The notes: generated by a model not told the origin, from the letters alone. DNA of 64,000 nucleotides from Allobosea caraganae (GCF_003351345.1 NZ_QQTO01000023.1:62001-126000); one strand, 5' to 3'; positions 47,828 to 58,091 are shown, counted from the stretch's first letter. Made by a program: numbers and translations.

Positions 47828-49243
47828 GTGCTGCATGTGTCCACCCGGGGAGAAGCGTCCCCACTCGCCTTTTCCGATGCGCTTCTGGCCGGGCTCGCCC
47901 GCGACGGCGGGCTCTATGTGCCGAAAGCCTGGCCGGGCCTGACAGCGGACGAGATCGCGGGCTTCGCCGGGCAGAGCTATGCCGAGGTGGCCGAGCGCAT
48001 CATCGGCGCGCTGGCCGATGGCGACATCGAGGGCAAGGCGCTGGGCGAGATGATCCGCGAGGCCTATGCCGGCTTCCGCCATCCGGCCGTCTGCCCGCTG
48101 ACGCAGATCGGCGACAACCTCTTCGTGCTCGAGCTCTTCCACGGCCCGACGCTCGCCTTCAAGGACGTGGCGATGCAGCTGCTCGGGCGGCTGATGAACC
48201 ATGTGCTCACCCTGCGCGGCGAGCGCGCCACCATCGTCGGCGCAACCTCGGGCGATACCGGCGGCGCGGCGATCGACGCGTTCAAAGGGCTCGAGCGCGT
48301 CGACATGTTCATCCTCTACCCGCAGGGCCGCGTCTCCGACGTGCAGCGCCGGCAGATGACCACGGTCGATGCGCCCAACGTCCATGCGATCGCGGTCGAG
48401 GGCACGTTCGACGATTGCCAGAACCTGGTGAAGGCGATGTTCAACCATCACGCCTTCCGCGACGAGCTCGGCCTCTCCGGCGTGAACTCGATCAACTGGG
48501 CCCGCATCGCGGCCCAGGTGGTCTATTACTTCACCGCGGCGGTCTCGCTCGGCGCGCCCGCCCGGAAGGTCTCCTTCGCGGTGCCGACAGGCAATTTCGG
48601 CGACGTGCTCGCCGGCTGGGTGGCCAAGCGCATGGGGCTGCCGATCGAGCGGCTGATGATCGGCACCAACAGCAACGACATCCTGACCCGTACGCTGCAA
48701 AGCGGCGCCTACGAGATGCGCGGCGTCTCCGCCACGACCTCGCCCTCGATGGACATCCAGATCTCCTCGAATTTCGAGCGGCTGCTGTTCGAGGTGCATG
48801 GCCGCGACGGCGCCACCGTGCGCCGGCTGATGCAGTCGCTGCAGCAATCCGGCCGCTTCGAGATCGCGCCCGAGCCGCTGGCGCGCATCCGCGCCGAGTT
48901 CGACGCCACCGCCGTCTCCGAGGCCGAGACCGCGGCCGAGATCGGCCAGACCTGGCGCGAGGCCGGCTACCTGCTCGATCCCCATAGCGCGATCGGCGTC
49001 GCGGCCGCCCGGCGCGGGCTGAAGCTCGACCCGGCGACGCCGGTGGTCGTGCTCGGCACGGCGCATCCGGCCAAGTTCCCGGTGGCGGTCGAGGCGGCGA
49101 GCGGCGTCGTGCCGACCCTGCCCGCCCATCTCGCCGACCTGATGGAGCGTGAGGAGCGCGTCACCTTGCTGCCGAACGACCAGAGCCAGATCGAGAGCTT
49201 CATTCGCCAGAATGCCCGCACTGTCCGGGGGGCCGCGGCATGA
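47828..49243 (+). CDS. thrC: Threonine synthase
   Basis: A 471-residue PLP enzyme that converts O-phosphohomoserine to threonine. The PLP lysine is in HGPTLAFKDVAMQLLG, and the phosphate-binding loop TIVGATSGDTGGAAI and the N-terminal STRGEASPLAFSDALLAGLA are characteristic of the longer thrC class. I chose the GTG at 47828, which follows GAGAG. Homoserine kinase (thrB) is also in this window at 61.6 kb. The stop overlaps the M16 start (ATGA). Confidence 0.95.
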   Translation: MLHVSTRGEASPLAFSDALLAGLARDGGLYVPKAWPGLTADEIAGFAGQSYAEVAERIIGALADGDIEGKALGEMIREAYAGFRHPAVCPLTQIGDNLFVLELFHGPTLAFKDVAMQLLGRLMNHVLTLRGERATIVGATSGDTGGAAIDAFKGLERVDMFILYPQGRVSDVQRRQMTTVDAPNVHAIAVEGTFDDCQNLVKAMFNHHAFRDELGLSGVNSINWARIAAQVVYYFTAAVSLGAPARKVSFAVPTGNFGDVLAGWVAKRMGLPIERLMIGTNSNDILTRTLQSGAYEMRGVSATTSPSMDIQISSNFERLLFEVHGRDGATVRRLMQSLQQSGRFEIAPEPLARIRAEFDATAVSEAETAAEIGQTWREAGYLLDPHSAIGVAAARRGLKLDPATPVVVLGTAHPAKFPVAVEAASGVVPTLPAHLADLMEREERVTLLPNDQSQIESFIRQNARTVRGAAA

Positions 49244-50583
49244 TCGCCAAGGGCCCCGCCGAGGCAGCGGAAGTGGCCGCCCAGGCCTCGCGGCCCGTCG
49301 GCGAACATGATCCCGATGTCGGCCTGACCACGTTGCCATCGGGCCTGCGCATCGTCTCGCAGCGCATGGACCATGCGGTGACCGTCTCGCTCGGCATCTG
49401 GATCGGCGCCGGCGCCCGCGACGAGCTTCCCCACGAGCACGGCCTGGCGCATCTGCTCGAACACATGGCGTTCAAGGGCACGGCGCGGCGCAGCGCCCGC
49501 GAGATCGCCGAGGAGATCGAGAGCGTCGGCGGCGACCTCAACGCCGCGACATCAGTCGAATACACCTGCTACACCGCCCGCGTGCTCGGCCAGGACCTGC
49601 CGCTGGCGGTCGACATCCTCTCCGACATCCTCACTGCGCCGGCGCTCACCGAAGAGGAGCTCGCCCGGGAGAAGGGCGTGATCCTGCAGGAGATCGGCGC
49701 GGTGCAGGATACGCCGGACGACCTGGTCTATGACCGCTTCCTGCAGGCAGCCTTCCCCGACCAGCCGCTCGGCCGGCCGATCCTGGGCACGGCCAAGACG
49801 GTGAAGAGCTTCACGCCGGCCGCGATCCAGGCCTATCTGGCGCGCAACTACCATGCCGGCAACATGGTGCTGGCTGCCTCCGGCGCCGTCGATCACGACG
49901 AGCTCGTCGCGCTGGCGACGGAGCGGCTGGCCGCGCTTCCGGCCGGCCCGAAGGCTCCGCCCGACCGCGAGGGCGGGCATTATCGCGGCGGCGAGGCGCG
50001 GATCGAGGGCGACGAGGAGCAGGTCCACCTCGTGCTCGGCTTCCCCGGCCTGCCCTTCCGCGACGGCGCGCATTACCCGCTGCAGATATTCTCCTCTGTG
50101 CTCGGCGGCGGGCTGTCGTCGCGGTTGTTCCAGGAGGTGCGCGAGCAGCGCGGCCTGGCCTATTCGATCGACGCATTCCACTGGCCCTTCTCCGATTGCG
50201 GCGTCTTCGGCATCAGCGCCGGCACCGCGCCGGAGGATGTCGGCGAGTTGGTCGAGGTCGCGCTCGCCTGCCTGCGCCAGGCGGCGGAGGACGTCACCGA
50301 GGCCGAGGTGGCGCGCGCCCGCGCCCAGATGAAGGTCGGCCTTCTCGCCTCGCTCGAAAGCCCGGGCGGCAAGCTGGAGCAGATGGCACGCCAGGTGCTT
50401 GTCTTCGGCCGCGCCATCCCGCGCGAGGAGCTGGCGCAGAGGCTCGATGCCGTGACGCTCGATGATGTCCGCGCCGCCGGGCGCTCGCTGCTCGGCCAGG
50501 AACCGACCATCGCCGCAGTCGGGCCGCTTGGCGGCCTGCCGCCGGCCGAATGGCTGCGGCAAACGGTGCGGCTGGAGGCCTGA
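49240..50583 (+). CDS. M16-family zinc peptidase (processing peptidase-like)
   Basis: A 447-residue M16 peptidase related to mitochondrial processing peptidase beta. The inverted zinc motif HxxEH is in HGLAHLLEHMAFKGT, and the third ligand glutamate lies in EIESVGGDLNAATSVEYTCY. The C-terminal domain has the family RGLAYSIDAFHWPFSD region. In alphaproteobacteria this gene follows thrC; the physiological substrate is not known. Translation is coupled to thrC through an ATGA overlap. Confidence 0.93.
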   Translation: MIAKGPAEAAEVAAQASRPVGEHDPDVGLTTLPSGLRIVSQRMDHAVTVSLGIWIGAGARDELPHEHGLAHLLEHMAFKGTARRSAREIAEEIESVGGDLNAATSVEYTCYTARVLGQDLPLAVDILSDILTAPALTEEELAREKGVILQEIGAVQDTPDDLVYDRFLQAAFPDQPLGRPILGTAKTVKSFTPAAIQAYLARNYHAGNMVLAASGAVDHDELVALATERLAALPAGPKAPPDREGGHYRGGEARIEGDEEQVHLVLGFPGLPFRDGAHYPLQIFSSVLGGGLSSRLFQEVREQRGLAYSIDAFHWPFSDCGVFGISAGTAPEDVGELVEVALACLRQAAEDVTEAEVARARAQMKVGLLASLESPGGKLEQMARQVLVFGRAIPREELAQRLDAVTLDDVRAAGRSLLGQEPTIAAVGPLGGLPPAEWLRQTVRLEA

Positions 50584-50588
50584 CCGGC

Positions 50589-51200
50589 ATGGCGCTGTTC
50601 CGCTTTTCGACCGATCCGCCGACGCGACCGCTGGTCCGCACGCCCAACCTGGTGCTGCGCGCGCCGCAGGCGACCGACTATGCCGCCTGGGCCGTGCTGC
50701 GCATGGAGAGCCGCGACTTCCTGACGCCGTGGGAGCCGGTCTGGAACGAGGACGACCTGACCCGCACCTCGTTCCGGCTCAGGGTCAAGCGCGCCGCCCG
50801 CGAGATCGCCACCGACGAGGCCTACTCGCTGTTCATCGTCGATGGGCAATCAGACGCCCTGCTCGGCGGGCTGACGCTCGGCTTGGTGCGGCGCGGCGTC
50901 GCGCAGGCCTGCACGCTCGGCTACTGGATGGGCCAGCGCCATGCCGGCAAGGGCCATATGACCGAAGCCGTGCGCGGCGCGCTGCGCTTCGCCTTCTCCG
51001 ACCTCGCGCTGCACCGGGTCGAGGCCGCCTGCCTGCCGAATAACGAGCCGTCGCGGCGCCTGCTGGAGCGCGTCGGCTTCCGGCGCGAGGGCGAGGCGCG
51101 GGCCTATCTGCGCATCAACGGCCAATGGGCCGACCATCTGCTCTACGGCATCCTTTCGACCGACAGGATCTCCGGCGGCAGCGATGCCGGCGCACGATGA
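50589..51200 (+). CDS. GNAT-family N-acetyltransferase (RimJ-like)
   Basis: A 203-residue acetyltransferase that resembles RimJ, which acetylates the N-terminus of ribosomal protein S5. Visible blocks are [47 protein letters not shown] for acetyl-CoA binding and [20 protein letters not shown]. It follows the M16 gene by 5 bases in the same operon, a common arrangement in the order. The substrate is inferred only. Confidence 0.87.
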   Translation: MALFRFSTDPPTRPLVRTPNLVLRAPQATDYAAWAVLRMESRDFLTPWEPVWNEDDLTRTSFRLRVKRAAREIATDEAYSLFIVDGQSDALLGGLTLGLVRRGVAQACTLGYWMGQRHAGKGHMTEAVRGALRFAFSDLALHRVEAACLPNNEPSRRLLERVGFRREGEARAYLRINGQWADHLLYGILSTDRISGGSDAGAR

Positions 51201-51301
51201 TCCATAGCGGCCCGCTCCTGCCTTGCCCTCGCCATGAGCGGTCGATACGACTGATGGTTCATAGCTGTATTATAGCGTTCCATCCTATCTCCGAGCCGCG
51301 C

Positions 51302-54208
51302 TTGTCCCTCTTCGACCGTCTCCTCCGGGCTGGCCTCGCCGTCATTTGCCTCGCTCTCCTGCTCCCGCTGACATTCGCCGCCCCGGCGAATGCGGTGGAG
51401 GCCGTGCGCGTGCCCGTCGATGCGCCGGTCATCGACTTGACCCATGTGGTCGAGCGCAACAAATCCGATGGCGACGTCATCCAGATTTCGACCGCGCCGG
51501 GGCCGGACGGCATCGTCAGGCGCATCGCGGTCAGGGCGCGCGAATCAGGTGCGCGGCCGGACTGGATCGTCTTCGCGCTGACCAATGATTCCGACGAGCA
51601 GATCGACCGGCTGCTGGTCGCGCCGTTCCACCGGCTGATCGGCTCGGGCGTGATCTGGCCCGACCTCGGCGACACCCGCATCGAGGCGATCACCGCCAGC
51701 CAGGGCCTCCGGCCCGAGCGCGAGGAATCGCCCGACGCCGACGTGTTCATGATCACGCTCGACCCCGGCACGACCGTGACCTTCGTGGCCGAGCTGAAAT
51801 CGCCCAACCTGCCGCAGCTGTATTTGTTCGAGCAGGAGGCCTATCGCCAGAAGACCAACGGGCTGACGCTCTACAAGGGCATCATCATCGGCATTGCCGG
51901 CCTGCTGGCGCTGTTCCTGACCATCATCTTCGTGGTCAAGGGCGCGGTGATCTTCCCGGCCGCCGCCGCGCTGGCCTGGGCCGTGCTCGCCTATGCCGGG
52001 CTCGATTTCGGCTTCTTCCAGCGCATCTTCCCGCTGACGCCGGCGATCGAGCGCATCTACCGCGCCGGCGCCGAGGTGGTGCTGGCGGCGACGCTGCTCG
52101 TCTTCCTCTTCGCCTATCTCAACCTGTCGCGCTGGCATGTGCGCTACAGCCACGTCACCATCGTGTGGATCCTCGGGCTGATCGGCCTCGTCGGGCTCGC
52201 GGTCTTCGATGCGCCGATGGCGTCAGGCATCGCGCGCATCTCGATCGCGGCCGTCGCGGCCGTCGGCTTCGTGCTGATCCTGCATCTGGCGACGCATGGC
52301 TACGAGCGCGCGGTGATGCTGATCCCGACCTGGTTCCTGCTGGCGATCTGGGTGACAGCGGCCGGCTTCACCGTCACCGGCCAGTTCTCGCGCGACCTCG
52401 TGGCACCGGCACTGGTCGGCGGGCTCGTGCTGATCGTGCTGCTGATCGGCTTCACCGTGATCCAGCACGCCTTTGCCGGCGGCGCGCTGGCGCAGGGTCT
52501 GGTCTCCGACACCGAGCGGCGGGCGCTGGCGCTGTCCGGCTCCGGCGACCTCGTCTTCGACTGGGACGTCTCGGCCGACAAGATCTTCGTCTCGCCGCAG
52601 ACCGAGACCCTGCTCGGCCTGCCGCGCGGAGCGCTCGAAGGCTCCGCCTCGCGCTGGCTCGAATACATGCACGTCGCCGACCGGGATCGCTACAGGGTGA
52701 CGCTCGACGCCGTGCTGGAGCAGCGCCGCGGCAAGCTCCAGCTCGATTTCCGGTTGCGCGCCTCGAGCGGCGCCTATCACTGGTTCAACCTCAAGGCCCG
52801 GCCGGTGATCGGCTCCAACGGCGAGGTCATCCGCGTCATCGGCACGCTCTCGGACGTCACCGAGCAGCGCACCGCGCAAGAGCGGCTGCTGCACGACGCC
52901 GTGCACGACAACCTGACCGGCCTGCCCAACCGCAAGCTGTTCCAGGACCGTCTCGGCGCAGTCTTCGGCTTCGTGCGCGCCGATGACGGCATCCGCCCGA
53001 CCGTGATCGTGATCGACATCGACCGCTTCAAGCAGGTCAACGAATCGGTCGGCTTCTCCGCCGGCGACTCGATCCTGCTGACGCTGGCGCGGCGGCTCGG
53101 CCGGCTGCTGCGCGCGCAGGACACGCTCGCCCGCATCGGCGGCGACACCTTCGCGATGATCCTCGTTTCCGAGCGCGATCCCGAGCGCATCCTCGCCCTG
53201 GCCGAGCTGGTGCGCCGCGCCGTCTCGACGCCGGTGACCTTCGCCGAGCGCGAGATCTTCCTGACGCCCTCGATCGGCCTCGCCCTGTTCGACGCCGCGC
53301 CCGCGGCGCGCAAGGACGACGCGCTGAAGAATGCCGAGCTCGCCATGGCCCATGCCAAGCGCCAGGGCGGCAACAAGATCGAGGTCTTCGTGCCGGCGAT
53401 GCGGACCGACCGCAACGACCGCCTGGCGCTCGAAAGCGATCTGCGTCGCGCCATCGAGCGCGGTGAGATCCAGGTGATGTACCAGCCGATCGTCCGGCTG
53501 GAGGACCGCACCATCGCCGGCTTCGAGGCGCTGGTGCGCTGGGACCATCCGCGCGAGGGGCGTCTCCTGCCGCAGGACTTCCTCGCCATCGCCGAGGAGA
53601 CCGGGCTGATCGTCGATCTCGGCGTCTACGTGATGGACCGCACGGCGCGCGAGCTTGCGGCCTGGCAAGCGGCGCTCGAAGTCGACCCGCCGATCTTCGC
53701 CAGCGTCAACGTCTCCAGCCGCCAGTTGCTGCGCCACGACCTGCTGCACGATGTGAAAACCGTGCTGGCGCGCCGGCGCGTGCTGCCGGGCACGCTCAAG
53801 CTCGAGATCACCGAAAGCCTGGTGATGGAGAACCCGGAATATGCCGCGCAGATGCTGAGCCGCATCCGCGAGCTCGGCGCCGGCCTGTCGCTCGACGATT
53901 TCGGCACCGGCTACTCCTCGCTGTCCTACCTCCAGCGCTTCCCCTTCGACACGATCAAGGTCGACCAGAGCTTCGTCAGACAGATGGGCAACGGCAAGCC
54001 GCCGGTGATCCTGCGCTCGATCGTCCAGCTCGCGGCCGACCTGCGCATGGACGTCGTGGCCGAGGGCGCCGAGACCGAGTCGGACGCGATCGAGCTCTAC
54101 CAGCTCGGCTGCCAATACGCGCAGGGCTACATCTTCGGCCAGCCGATGACGGCGGCGGAGGCGAGACGGCTGGTGGGCGCGAGCAGCTCGTCGTCGGAAG
54201 CGGCGTAA
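51302..54208 (+). CDS. Membrane sensor with PAS, degenerate GGDEF and EAL domains
   Basis: A cyclic-di-GMP-related protein of about 968 residues. Order: signal peptide ([20 protein letters not shown]), a periplasmic beta-rich domain of about 160 residues, seven or so membrane helices, a PAS domain ([20 protein letters not shown]), GGDEF and EAL. The GGDEF active site reads [10 protein letters not shown], so the key Glu is Thr and cyclase activity is doubtful. The EAL site is intact: [40 protein letters not shown] phosphodiesterase is the likely output. I favour the TTG at 51302 for the signal peptide; an ATG at 51254 is the alternative. Confidence 0.88.
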   Translation: MSLFDRLLRAGLAVICLALLLPLTFAAPANAVEAVRVPVDAPVIDLTHVVERNKSDGDVIQISTAPGPDGIVRRIAVRARESGARPDWIVFALTNDSDEQIDRLLVAPFHRLIGSGVIWPDLGDTRIEAITASQGLRPEREESPDADVFMITLDPGTTVTFVAELKSPNLPQLYLFEQEAYRQKTNGLTLYKGIIIGIAGLLALFLTIIFVVKGAVIFPAAAALAWAVLAYAGLDFGFFQRIFPLTPAIERIYRAGAEVVLAATLLVFLFAYLNLSRWHVRYSHVTIVWILGLIGLVGLAVFDAPMASGIARISIAAVAAVGFVLILHLATHGYERAVMLIPTWFLLAIWVTAAGFTVTGQFSRDLVAPALVGGLVLIVLLIGFTVIQHAFAGGALAQGLVSDTERRALALSGSGDLVFDWDVSADKIFVSPQTETLLGLPRGALEGSASRWLEYMHVADRDRYRVTLDAVLEQRRGKLQLDFRLRASSGAYHWFNLKARPVIGSNGEVIRVIGTLSDVTEQRTAQERLLHDAVHDNLTGLPNRKLFQDRLGAVFGFVRADDGIRPTVIVIDIDRFKQVNESVGFSAGDSILLTLARRLGRLLRAQDTLARIGGDTFAMILVSERDPERILALAELVRRAVSTPVTFAEREIFLTPSIGLALFDAAPAARKDDALKNAELAMAHAKRQGGNKIEVFVPAMRTDRNDRLALESDLRRAIERGEIQVMYQPIVRLEDRTIAGFEALVRWDHPREGRLLPQDFLAIAEETGLIVDLGVYVMDRTARELAAWQAALEVDPPIFASVNVSSRQLLRHDLLHDVKTVLARRRVLPGTLKLEITESLVMENPEYAAQMLSRIRELGAGLSLDDFGTGYSSLSYLQRFPFDTIKVDQSFVRQMGNGKPPVILRSIVQLAADLRMDVVAEGAETESDAIELYQLGCQYAQGYIFGQPMTAAEARRLVGASSSSSEAA

Positions 54209-54227
54209 ACCCTCTCCCCCGTTTTTC

Positions 54228-54372
54228 CCTTCTCCCCTCGGGGGAGAAGGTGGCAGCGCGAAGCGCTGACGGATGAGGGAAGTCAAAGCCTAAACAAGAA
54301 AAAGGGCCACTGGCGCGCCCCTTCCCTCATCCGTCGCCTTTGGCGACACCTTCTCCCCCGAGGGGAGAAGGG
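54228..54372. repeat. Mosaic inverted repeat, CTTCTCCC family, copy 2
   Basis: The left block CCCTTCTCCCCTCGGGGGAG..AAGGTG...CGGATGAGGGAAG is inverted in the right block CTTCCCTCATCCG...CACCTTCTCCCCCGAGGGGA..GAAGGG. Small internal hairpins such as AGCGCGAAGCGCT are present. It fills the gap between the convergent EAL-protein and YqgE genes and probably serves as a shared transcript end. Confidence 0.85.
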
Positions 54373-54373
54373 T

Positions 54374-54985
54374 TCAGGCGTGCCCTGCCTCGCTCGACAG
54401 AAATGCCGGATCGATGCCGATCTTGTGCAGGGCGCGGTTGTATTTCGTGTCGATGCCGGCGTCGAAGAGCAGGTCGTGATCGGCGGCGCAATGCAGCCAG
54501 CCATTCGACTGGATCTCTGATTCGAGCTGGCCCGCCGCCCAGCCGGCATAGCCCAGCGCCAGGACCGCATTCTCCGGCCCGGAGCCGATCGCGATGGCGC
54601 GCAGGATGTCGAGCGTCGCGGTCAGGCAGATGCCGTTATCGATCGGCAAGGTCGCCGATTCCAGGAAGAAATCGGCCGAGTGCAGCACGAAGCCGCGCTT
54701 GGTCTCGACCGGCCCGCCGCGCAGCACCTGCATCTTCTCAGCCTGGCTCGGCAGTCGAATCAGCCCGTCCGAGGGGATTACGTCGAGCTGGACCAAGAGA
54801 TCGGGGAATTTCGTGTCCGGCGCCGGCTTGTTGACGATGATGCCCATCGCGCCATCCTCGGAATGGGCGCAGACATAGACGACGCTGCGGTTGAAGCGCG
54901 TATCGGCCATCCCCGGCATCGCGATCAGGCATTGCCCGTCGAGATAGCTGCGGCCGCTGACGCGTTGGGTCGAACCGATCCTCAT
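54374..54985 (-). CDS. YqgE/AlgH family protein
   Basis: A 203-residue UPF0301 (YqgE/AlgH) protein. Diagnostic segments are [57 protein letters not shown] and [20 protein letters not shown]. The family has a known fold but no agreed biochemical role. The length is standard and the start (ATG at 54985) fits. It is convergent with the EAL gene across a repeat and divergent from the DsbD-alpha gene. Confidence 0.9.
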   Translation of the reverse strand: MRIGSTQRVSGRSYLDGQCLIAMPGMADTRFNRSVVYVCAHSEDGAMGIIVNKPAPDTKFPDLLVQLDVIPSDGLIRLPSQAEKMQVLRGGPVETKRGFVLHSADFFLESATLPIDNGICLTATLDILRAIAIGSGPENAVLALGYAGWAAGQLESEIQSNGWLHCAADHDLLFDAGIDTKYNRALHKIGIDPAFLSSEAGHA

Positions 54986-55167
54986 CCGGCCATGCTAGTT
55001 CAGAATCGCCCCGGCTGGGAACCGGGGAAAACGTCGTAATGCGAGAGATCGCGATTGCGCCCCAATCATGCGCCATATCCGCTATCGCCGTCCCGTTTCA
55101 CATAATCGTTCGCCGATTTGTGAGAGTGTGCTTCGCTCTTGGAACTCCGATTGCGTAGAATCGCCCC

Positions 55168-56019
55168 GTGAAACCATTCCTGCTTCTGCCCGCCCTCGCC
55201 TTGCTGGCGCTGAGCGCACCTGCCCTGGCGCAGGATGCGGCGGTTTCGCCATGGTCGAAGAGCACGCATTCCTCGCTGCGGCTGATCGCGGGCGCGACCG
55301 CGCCCTCCGGCAAGCAGCGCGTCGGCATCGAGATCGCGATGGCGCCGGGCTACAAGACCTATTGGCGCAGCCCCGGCGATGCCGGCGTGCCGCCGGTCTT
55401 CGACTGGAGCGGCTCGGAGAATGTCGGCGGGCTCGACGTGCGCTGGCCGACGCCCGAGCGCTTCGAGGACGGCAACGGCTACTCGGTCGGCTATGTCGGC
55501 GAAGTCGTCGTGCCGGTCTCGGTGCAGCCGGTCGATCCGCAGAAGCCGGTGACGCTGGTGCTCAAGCTCGACTACGCCGTCTGCGAGAAGATCTGCATCC
55601 CGGCCAAGGGCGAGGCCAGGCTCTGGCTCGAGCCCGGCGTCACCTCCGTGACCTCGCCGCTGCTGGAAAGTTTCGAGGCGCGGGTGCCGGCGCAGGTCAA
55701 GCTCGGCCCGCGCAAGGAGAAGCTCTCCATCCTCGACGTGAAGCCGGAGGAGCAGGGGCTGGATGCGGGCGTCCGCGTCACGCTGCAGGTGCCGCCCGAA
55801 GGCATAGTCGACGATATCTTCGTCGAGGGTCCCGGCATGTGGTCCTTCGGCAAGCCGGCCATCATCCCGCAGCCGGACGGCACGCTCTCCGCCTTCGTCA
55901 AGATCAACGACCGGCCGAAGGGCGCGTCTGGCCCGATTCCCTTCATCGTGACCGTGCGCGGCAAGCCTGCGGCGATCGAGACGCGGCTTGAACTCGACAT
56001 CCCCGTCGCCAAGCCGTAA
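55168..56019 (+). CDS. Stand-alone DsbD-alpha (DsbD N-terminal domain) protein
   Basis: A 283-residue exported protein with a signal peptide (LLPALALLALSAPALA-QDA) and a DsbD N-terminal-like immunoglobulin fold that carries the redox cysteines in DYAVCEKICIPAKGE (Cys-x3-Cys). E. coli DsbD fuses this domain to a membrane part and a thioredoxin domain; both are absent here. It presumably receives electrons from a separate CcdA/ScsB-type membrane partner, which is inference. Start is a GTG at 55168. Its 3' side has a palindrome before the peroxiredoxin gene. Confidence 0.82.
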   Translation: MKPFLLLPALALLALSAPALAQDAAVSPWSKSTHSSLRLIAGATAPSGKQRVGIEIAMAPGYKTYWRSPGDAGVPPVFDWSGSENVGGLDVRWPTPERFEDGNGYSVGYVGEVVVPVSVQPVDPQKPVTLVLKLDYAVCEKICIPAKGEARLWLEPGVTSVTSPLLESFEARVPAQVKLGPRKEKLSILDVKPEEQGLDAGVRVTLQVPPEGIVDDIFVEGPGMWSFGKPAIIPQPDGTLSAFVKINDRPKGASGPIPFIVTVRGKPAAIETRLELDIPVAKP

Positions 56020-56048
56020 TCGGAGAGCGGGCGGCTTGAAGCCGCAAG

Positions 56049-56095
56049 GGCATGATGCCGAAAGCTGGCTACCGGCTTCCGGACGACATCATGCC
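56049..56095. repeat. Palindromic repeat between DsbD-alpha and peroxiredoxin genes
   Basis: GGCATGATG (56049-56057) pairs with CATCATGCC (56087-56095), with an inner GAAAGCTGG/CCGGCTTCC imperfect pairing. It is a relative of the GCATG-type 49-base palindromes at 2343, 30313 and 46455. Confidence 0.65.
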
Positions 56096-56125
56096 TGGAC
56101 TCACGGACTCCACGGAGAACAGGCC

Positions 56126-56611
56126 ATGACGATCAAGGTGGGTGACAAGCTTCCGCACGCGACCTTCCGGGTGATGACGCCCGACGGCCCCGCGGCGAAG
56201 ACGACCGAGGACCTGTTCGCGGGCAAGAAGGTCGTGCTCTTCGCCGTTCCCGGCGCCTTCACGCCGACCTGCCACAAGAACCACCTGCCCGGCTATCTGA
56301 ACAACGCGGCCGAGATCAAGGGCAAGGGCGTCGACGCCATCATGGTCACCGGCGTCAACGACGTCTTCGTCATGGACGCCTGGTCGAAGGCGACCGGCGG
56401 CGCCGGCGTGATCGAGTTCCTCTCCGACGGCAACGCCGATTTCGCCAAGGAGATCGGCCTCTCGCTCGACGGCTCGGGCTTCGGCCTCGGCACACGCTCG
56501 CAGCGCTATTCGATGATCGTCGAGGATGGCAGGGTCGCCGCCCTGAACGTCGAGGACGCTCCGGGCAAGGCCGACGTCTCGGGCGCTGAGGCACTGCTGA
56601 AGCAGCTCTGA
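56126..56611 (+). CDS. Peroxiredoxin (Prx5 type)
   Basis: A 161-residue peroxiredoxin that reduces hydrogen peroxide and organic hydroperoxides. The peroxidatic cysteine is in PGAFTPTCHKNHLPGY, and the active-site arginine is in GTRSQRYSMIVEDG. There is no signal peptide, so it is cytoplasmic. No resolving cysteine is apparent, so it is probably a 1-Cys or glutathione-dependent enzyme. I chose the ATG at 56126 after GGAG. A strong terminator follows. Confidence 0.94.
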   Translation: MTIKVGDKLPHATFRVMTPDGPAAKTTEDLFAGKKVVLFAVPGAFTPTCHKNHLPGYLNNAAEIKGKGVDAIMVTGVNDVFVMDAWSKATGGAGVIEFLSDGNADFAKEIGLSLDGSGFGLGTRSQRYSMIVEDGRVAALNVEDAPGKADVSGAEALLKQL

Positions 56612-56632
56612 GTTTTTTAGACCAGAGTTTTG

Positions 56633-56664
56633 AAGCCCGCGCGGCCACGAGCCGCGCGGGCTTT
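56633..56664 (+). terminator. Rho-independent terminator after the peroxiredoxin gene
   Basis: AAGCCCGCGCGGC and GCCGCGCGGGCTT form a 13-bp perfect stem around a CACGA loop, followed by TT on the plus strand. A T-rich stretch also precedes it. Confidence 0.85.
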
Positions 56665-56819
56665 TCCATTGGGGCGGTAGCCTGAAGCTATCGAACTGCG
56701 GCCAATGTCCGCATCGGGGGGAATCTGCCCTCTACCGACGTCGACCATTTGGCTGCCATGGCTCTCGATCAGAGCCGATCGGGAACAGTTCGTATATGCG
56801 GCGGCGGCTTCGCGCTGGG

Positions 56820-57257
56820 TTACGGGGTGTTGCCCCGCAACTGCATATGCGTGACCGCCACGCCACCTTCTGCGAGTTCGGGCAGGCGTGCGAACCAAGC
56901 TTGTACGTGCGGCGTCGCGTTGTGCGCTTTGAAATCCGCCTCGCTGGCGAAGATTTCATAGAAGATGAAATGGCCAGGCGCGGCGCGGTCCTCGTGAAGG
57001 AAGTAGACGAGATTGCGCGGCTCGTTTCGAACCTGCGCCACGAGCGGGAGCGTTGCCTCGCGCAGTTTTTCTTCCATGCCAGGCTTTGCGCGAACCTCGG
57101 CGACGACCGCATAGGCGCCGGCCGGAATTTCGCCGTAGCGAACCGCTGCCTGGGTCGCAGCGCCCCCCTGTTCCGCACGCCCGACAAGTGCGGGCGCGGC
57201 GATAGCCATCGCCGAGATTGCAATTGCGGCGCCGTATTTTGTCGATGAGTTGGTCAT
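56820..57257 (-). CDS. Exported antibiotic biosynthesis monooxygenase (ABM) domain protein
   Basis: A 145-residue protein with a signal peptide (YGAAIAISAMAIAAPALVGR) and a single ABM/YgiN-like ferredoxin-fold domain: AYAVVAEVRAKPGMEEKLRE, then FLHEDRAAPGHFIFYEIFAS and TPHVQAWFARL. Such domains bind quinones or other small aromatics, or degrade haem; most lack a signal peptide. It follows the VOC gene by 18 bases on the minus strand and is probably controlled with it by the TetR regulator. The substrate is unknown. Confidence 0.82.
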   Translation of the reverse strand: MTNSSTKYGAAIAISAMAIAAPALVGRAEQGGAATQAAVRYGEIPAGAYAVVAEVRAKPGMEEKLREATLPLVAQVRNEPRNLVYFLHEDRAAPGHFIFYEIFASEADFKAHNATPHVQAWFARLPELAEGGVAVTHMQLRGNTP

Positions 57258-57275
57258 TCCAAGTTCCTCGCCTTT

Positions 57276-58091
57276 TCAGATCTTTTGACGGGCCTGGCGC
57301 GCGCGGTCGAAAAGCTGCTTGACCGGCCCGAGCGCCTGAACGAATTCGAGCTGCTCGCCCTCGGGGCCTTTGCAGTAGATCAGCCGCCATCCGTTCGACT
57401 GGCCTTCGGTGATTCCGTTGCTGTTGGCCTCGATCGGCGCGGCGAGGCGTTCCGGCTCGTTGGTGACGGTGATCACCCGGTTCGCCTTGACCTGCGCCAT
57501 GCCGCGCCGCGCGGCCTCAGCTTCGAGATCGGCGATGAATCGGTTAAAATCGACATCGTCGCGGAGATGGAAGCAGATGTGCATCATGCGCGGGAAGGCC
57601 GGGCTCATATGATCGAGCGGCTCGGCGAACGCGGCACCGCTCCCCGCCGGCTCGCTGGCGTCACGGTACTGCAGAAGCTCGATCACGACATTGTCGAACT
57701 GGATGAAGCGCACGTCCAGGCGCTGCGCGCCGCTCCGAAGGTCCGGAACACCCATCGCGCGGGGATTGACGCGGCGCGTGCGGGCCTCGATCTCCTGATC
57801 CGTCAGCAGCGTGTTGTGAATGCGCTCGCCGTAGAAGTCGCCGTCGCGCAGCACCTCGGTGCCGCCAAGCACTTCCGTGTAGAAGGCATGGGCTCGGTCC
57901 ATGTTCTGCACCGTGAGACCGAAGTGCTGCACGCCCTGAAGACGTGAACCCAGCGACCCGGATTCCGACGATACCGGCTGCGCGTTTGCCGGCGCAGGGA
58001 TGCCGAAGGCGCCGACAAGTGCCGCAGCGCTGGCGCCCTGGTGAACCGAGCGGCGGAGAACCGCGTCCTCATGGTTCGAATGGTCGGTCAT
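57276..58091 (-). CDS. Exported VOC-superfamily (glyoxalase/dioxygenase fold) protein
   Basis: A 271-residue protein from the ATG at 58091 (eight bases after GAGGA). Its N-terminus looks like a Tat or Sec signal: LRRSVHQGASAAALVGAFGI followed by PAPANAQP. The mature part has VOC modules, QHFGLTVQNMDRAHAFYTEV and later HICFHLRDDVDFNRFIADLE, ending with a LEFVQAL strand; His and Glu residues at these points could bind a metal. VOC proteins include extradiol dioxygenases, glyoxalases and resistance proteins. Export is unusual for the fold. It forms a unit with the ABM gene. Confidence 0.82.
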   Translation of the reverse strand: MTDHSNHEDAVLRRSVHQGASAAALVGAFGIPAPANAQPVSSESGSLGSRLQGVQHFGLTVQNMDRAHAFYTEVLGGTEVLRDGDFYGERIHNTLLTDQEIEARTRRVNPRAMGVPDLRSGAQRLDVRFIQFDNVVIELLQYRDASEPAGSGAAFAEPLDHMSPAFPRMMHICFHLRDDVDFNRFIADLEAEAARRGMAQVKANRVITVTNEPERLAAPIEANSNGITEGQSNGWRLIYCKGPEGEQLEFVQALGPVKQLFDRARQARQKI

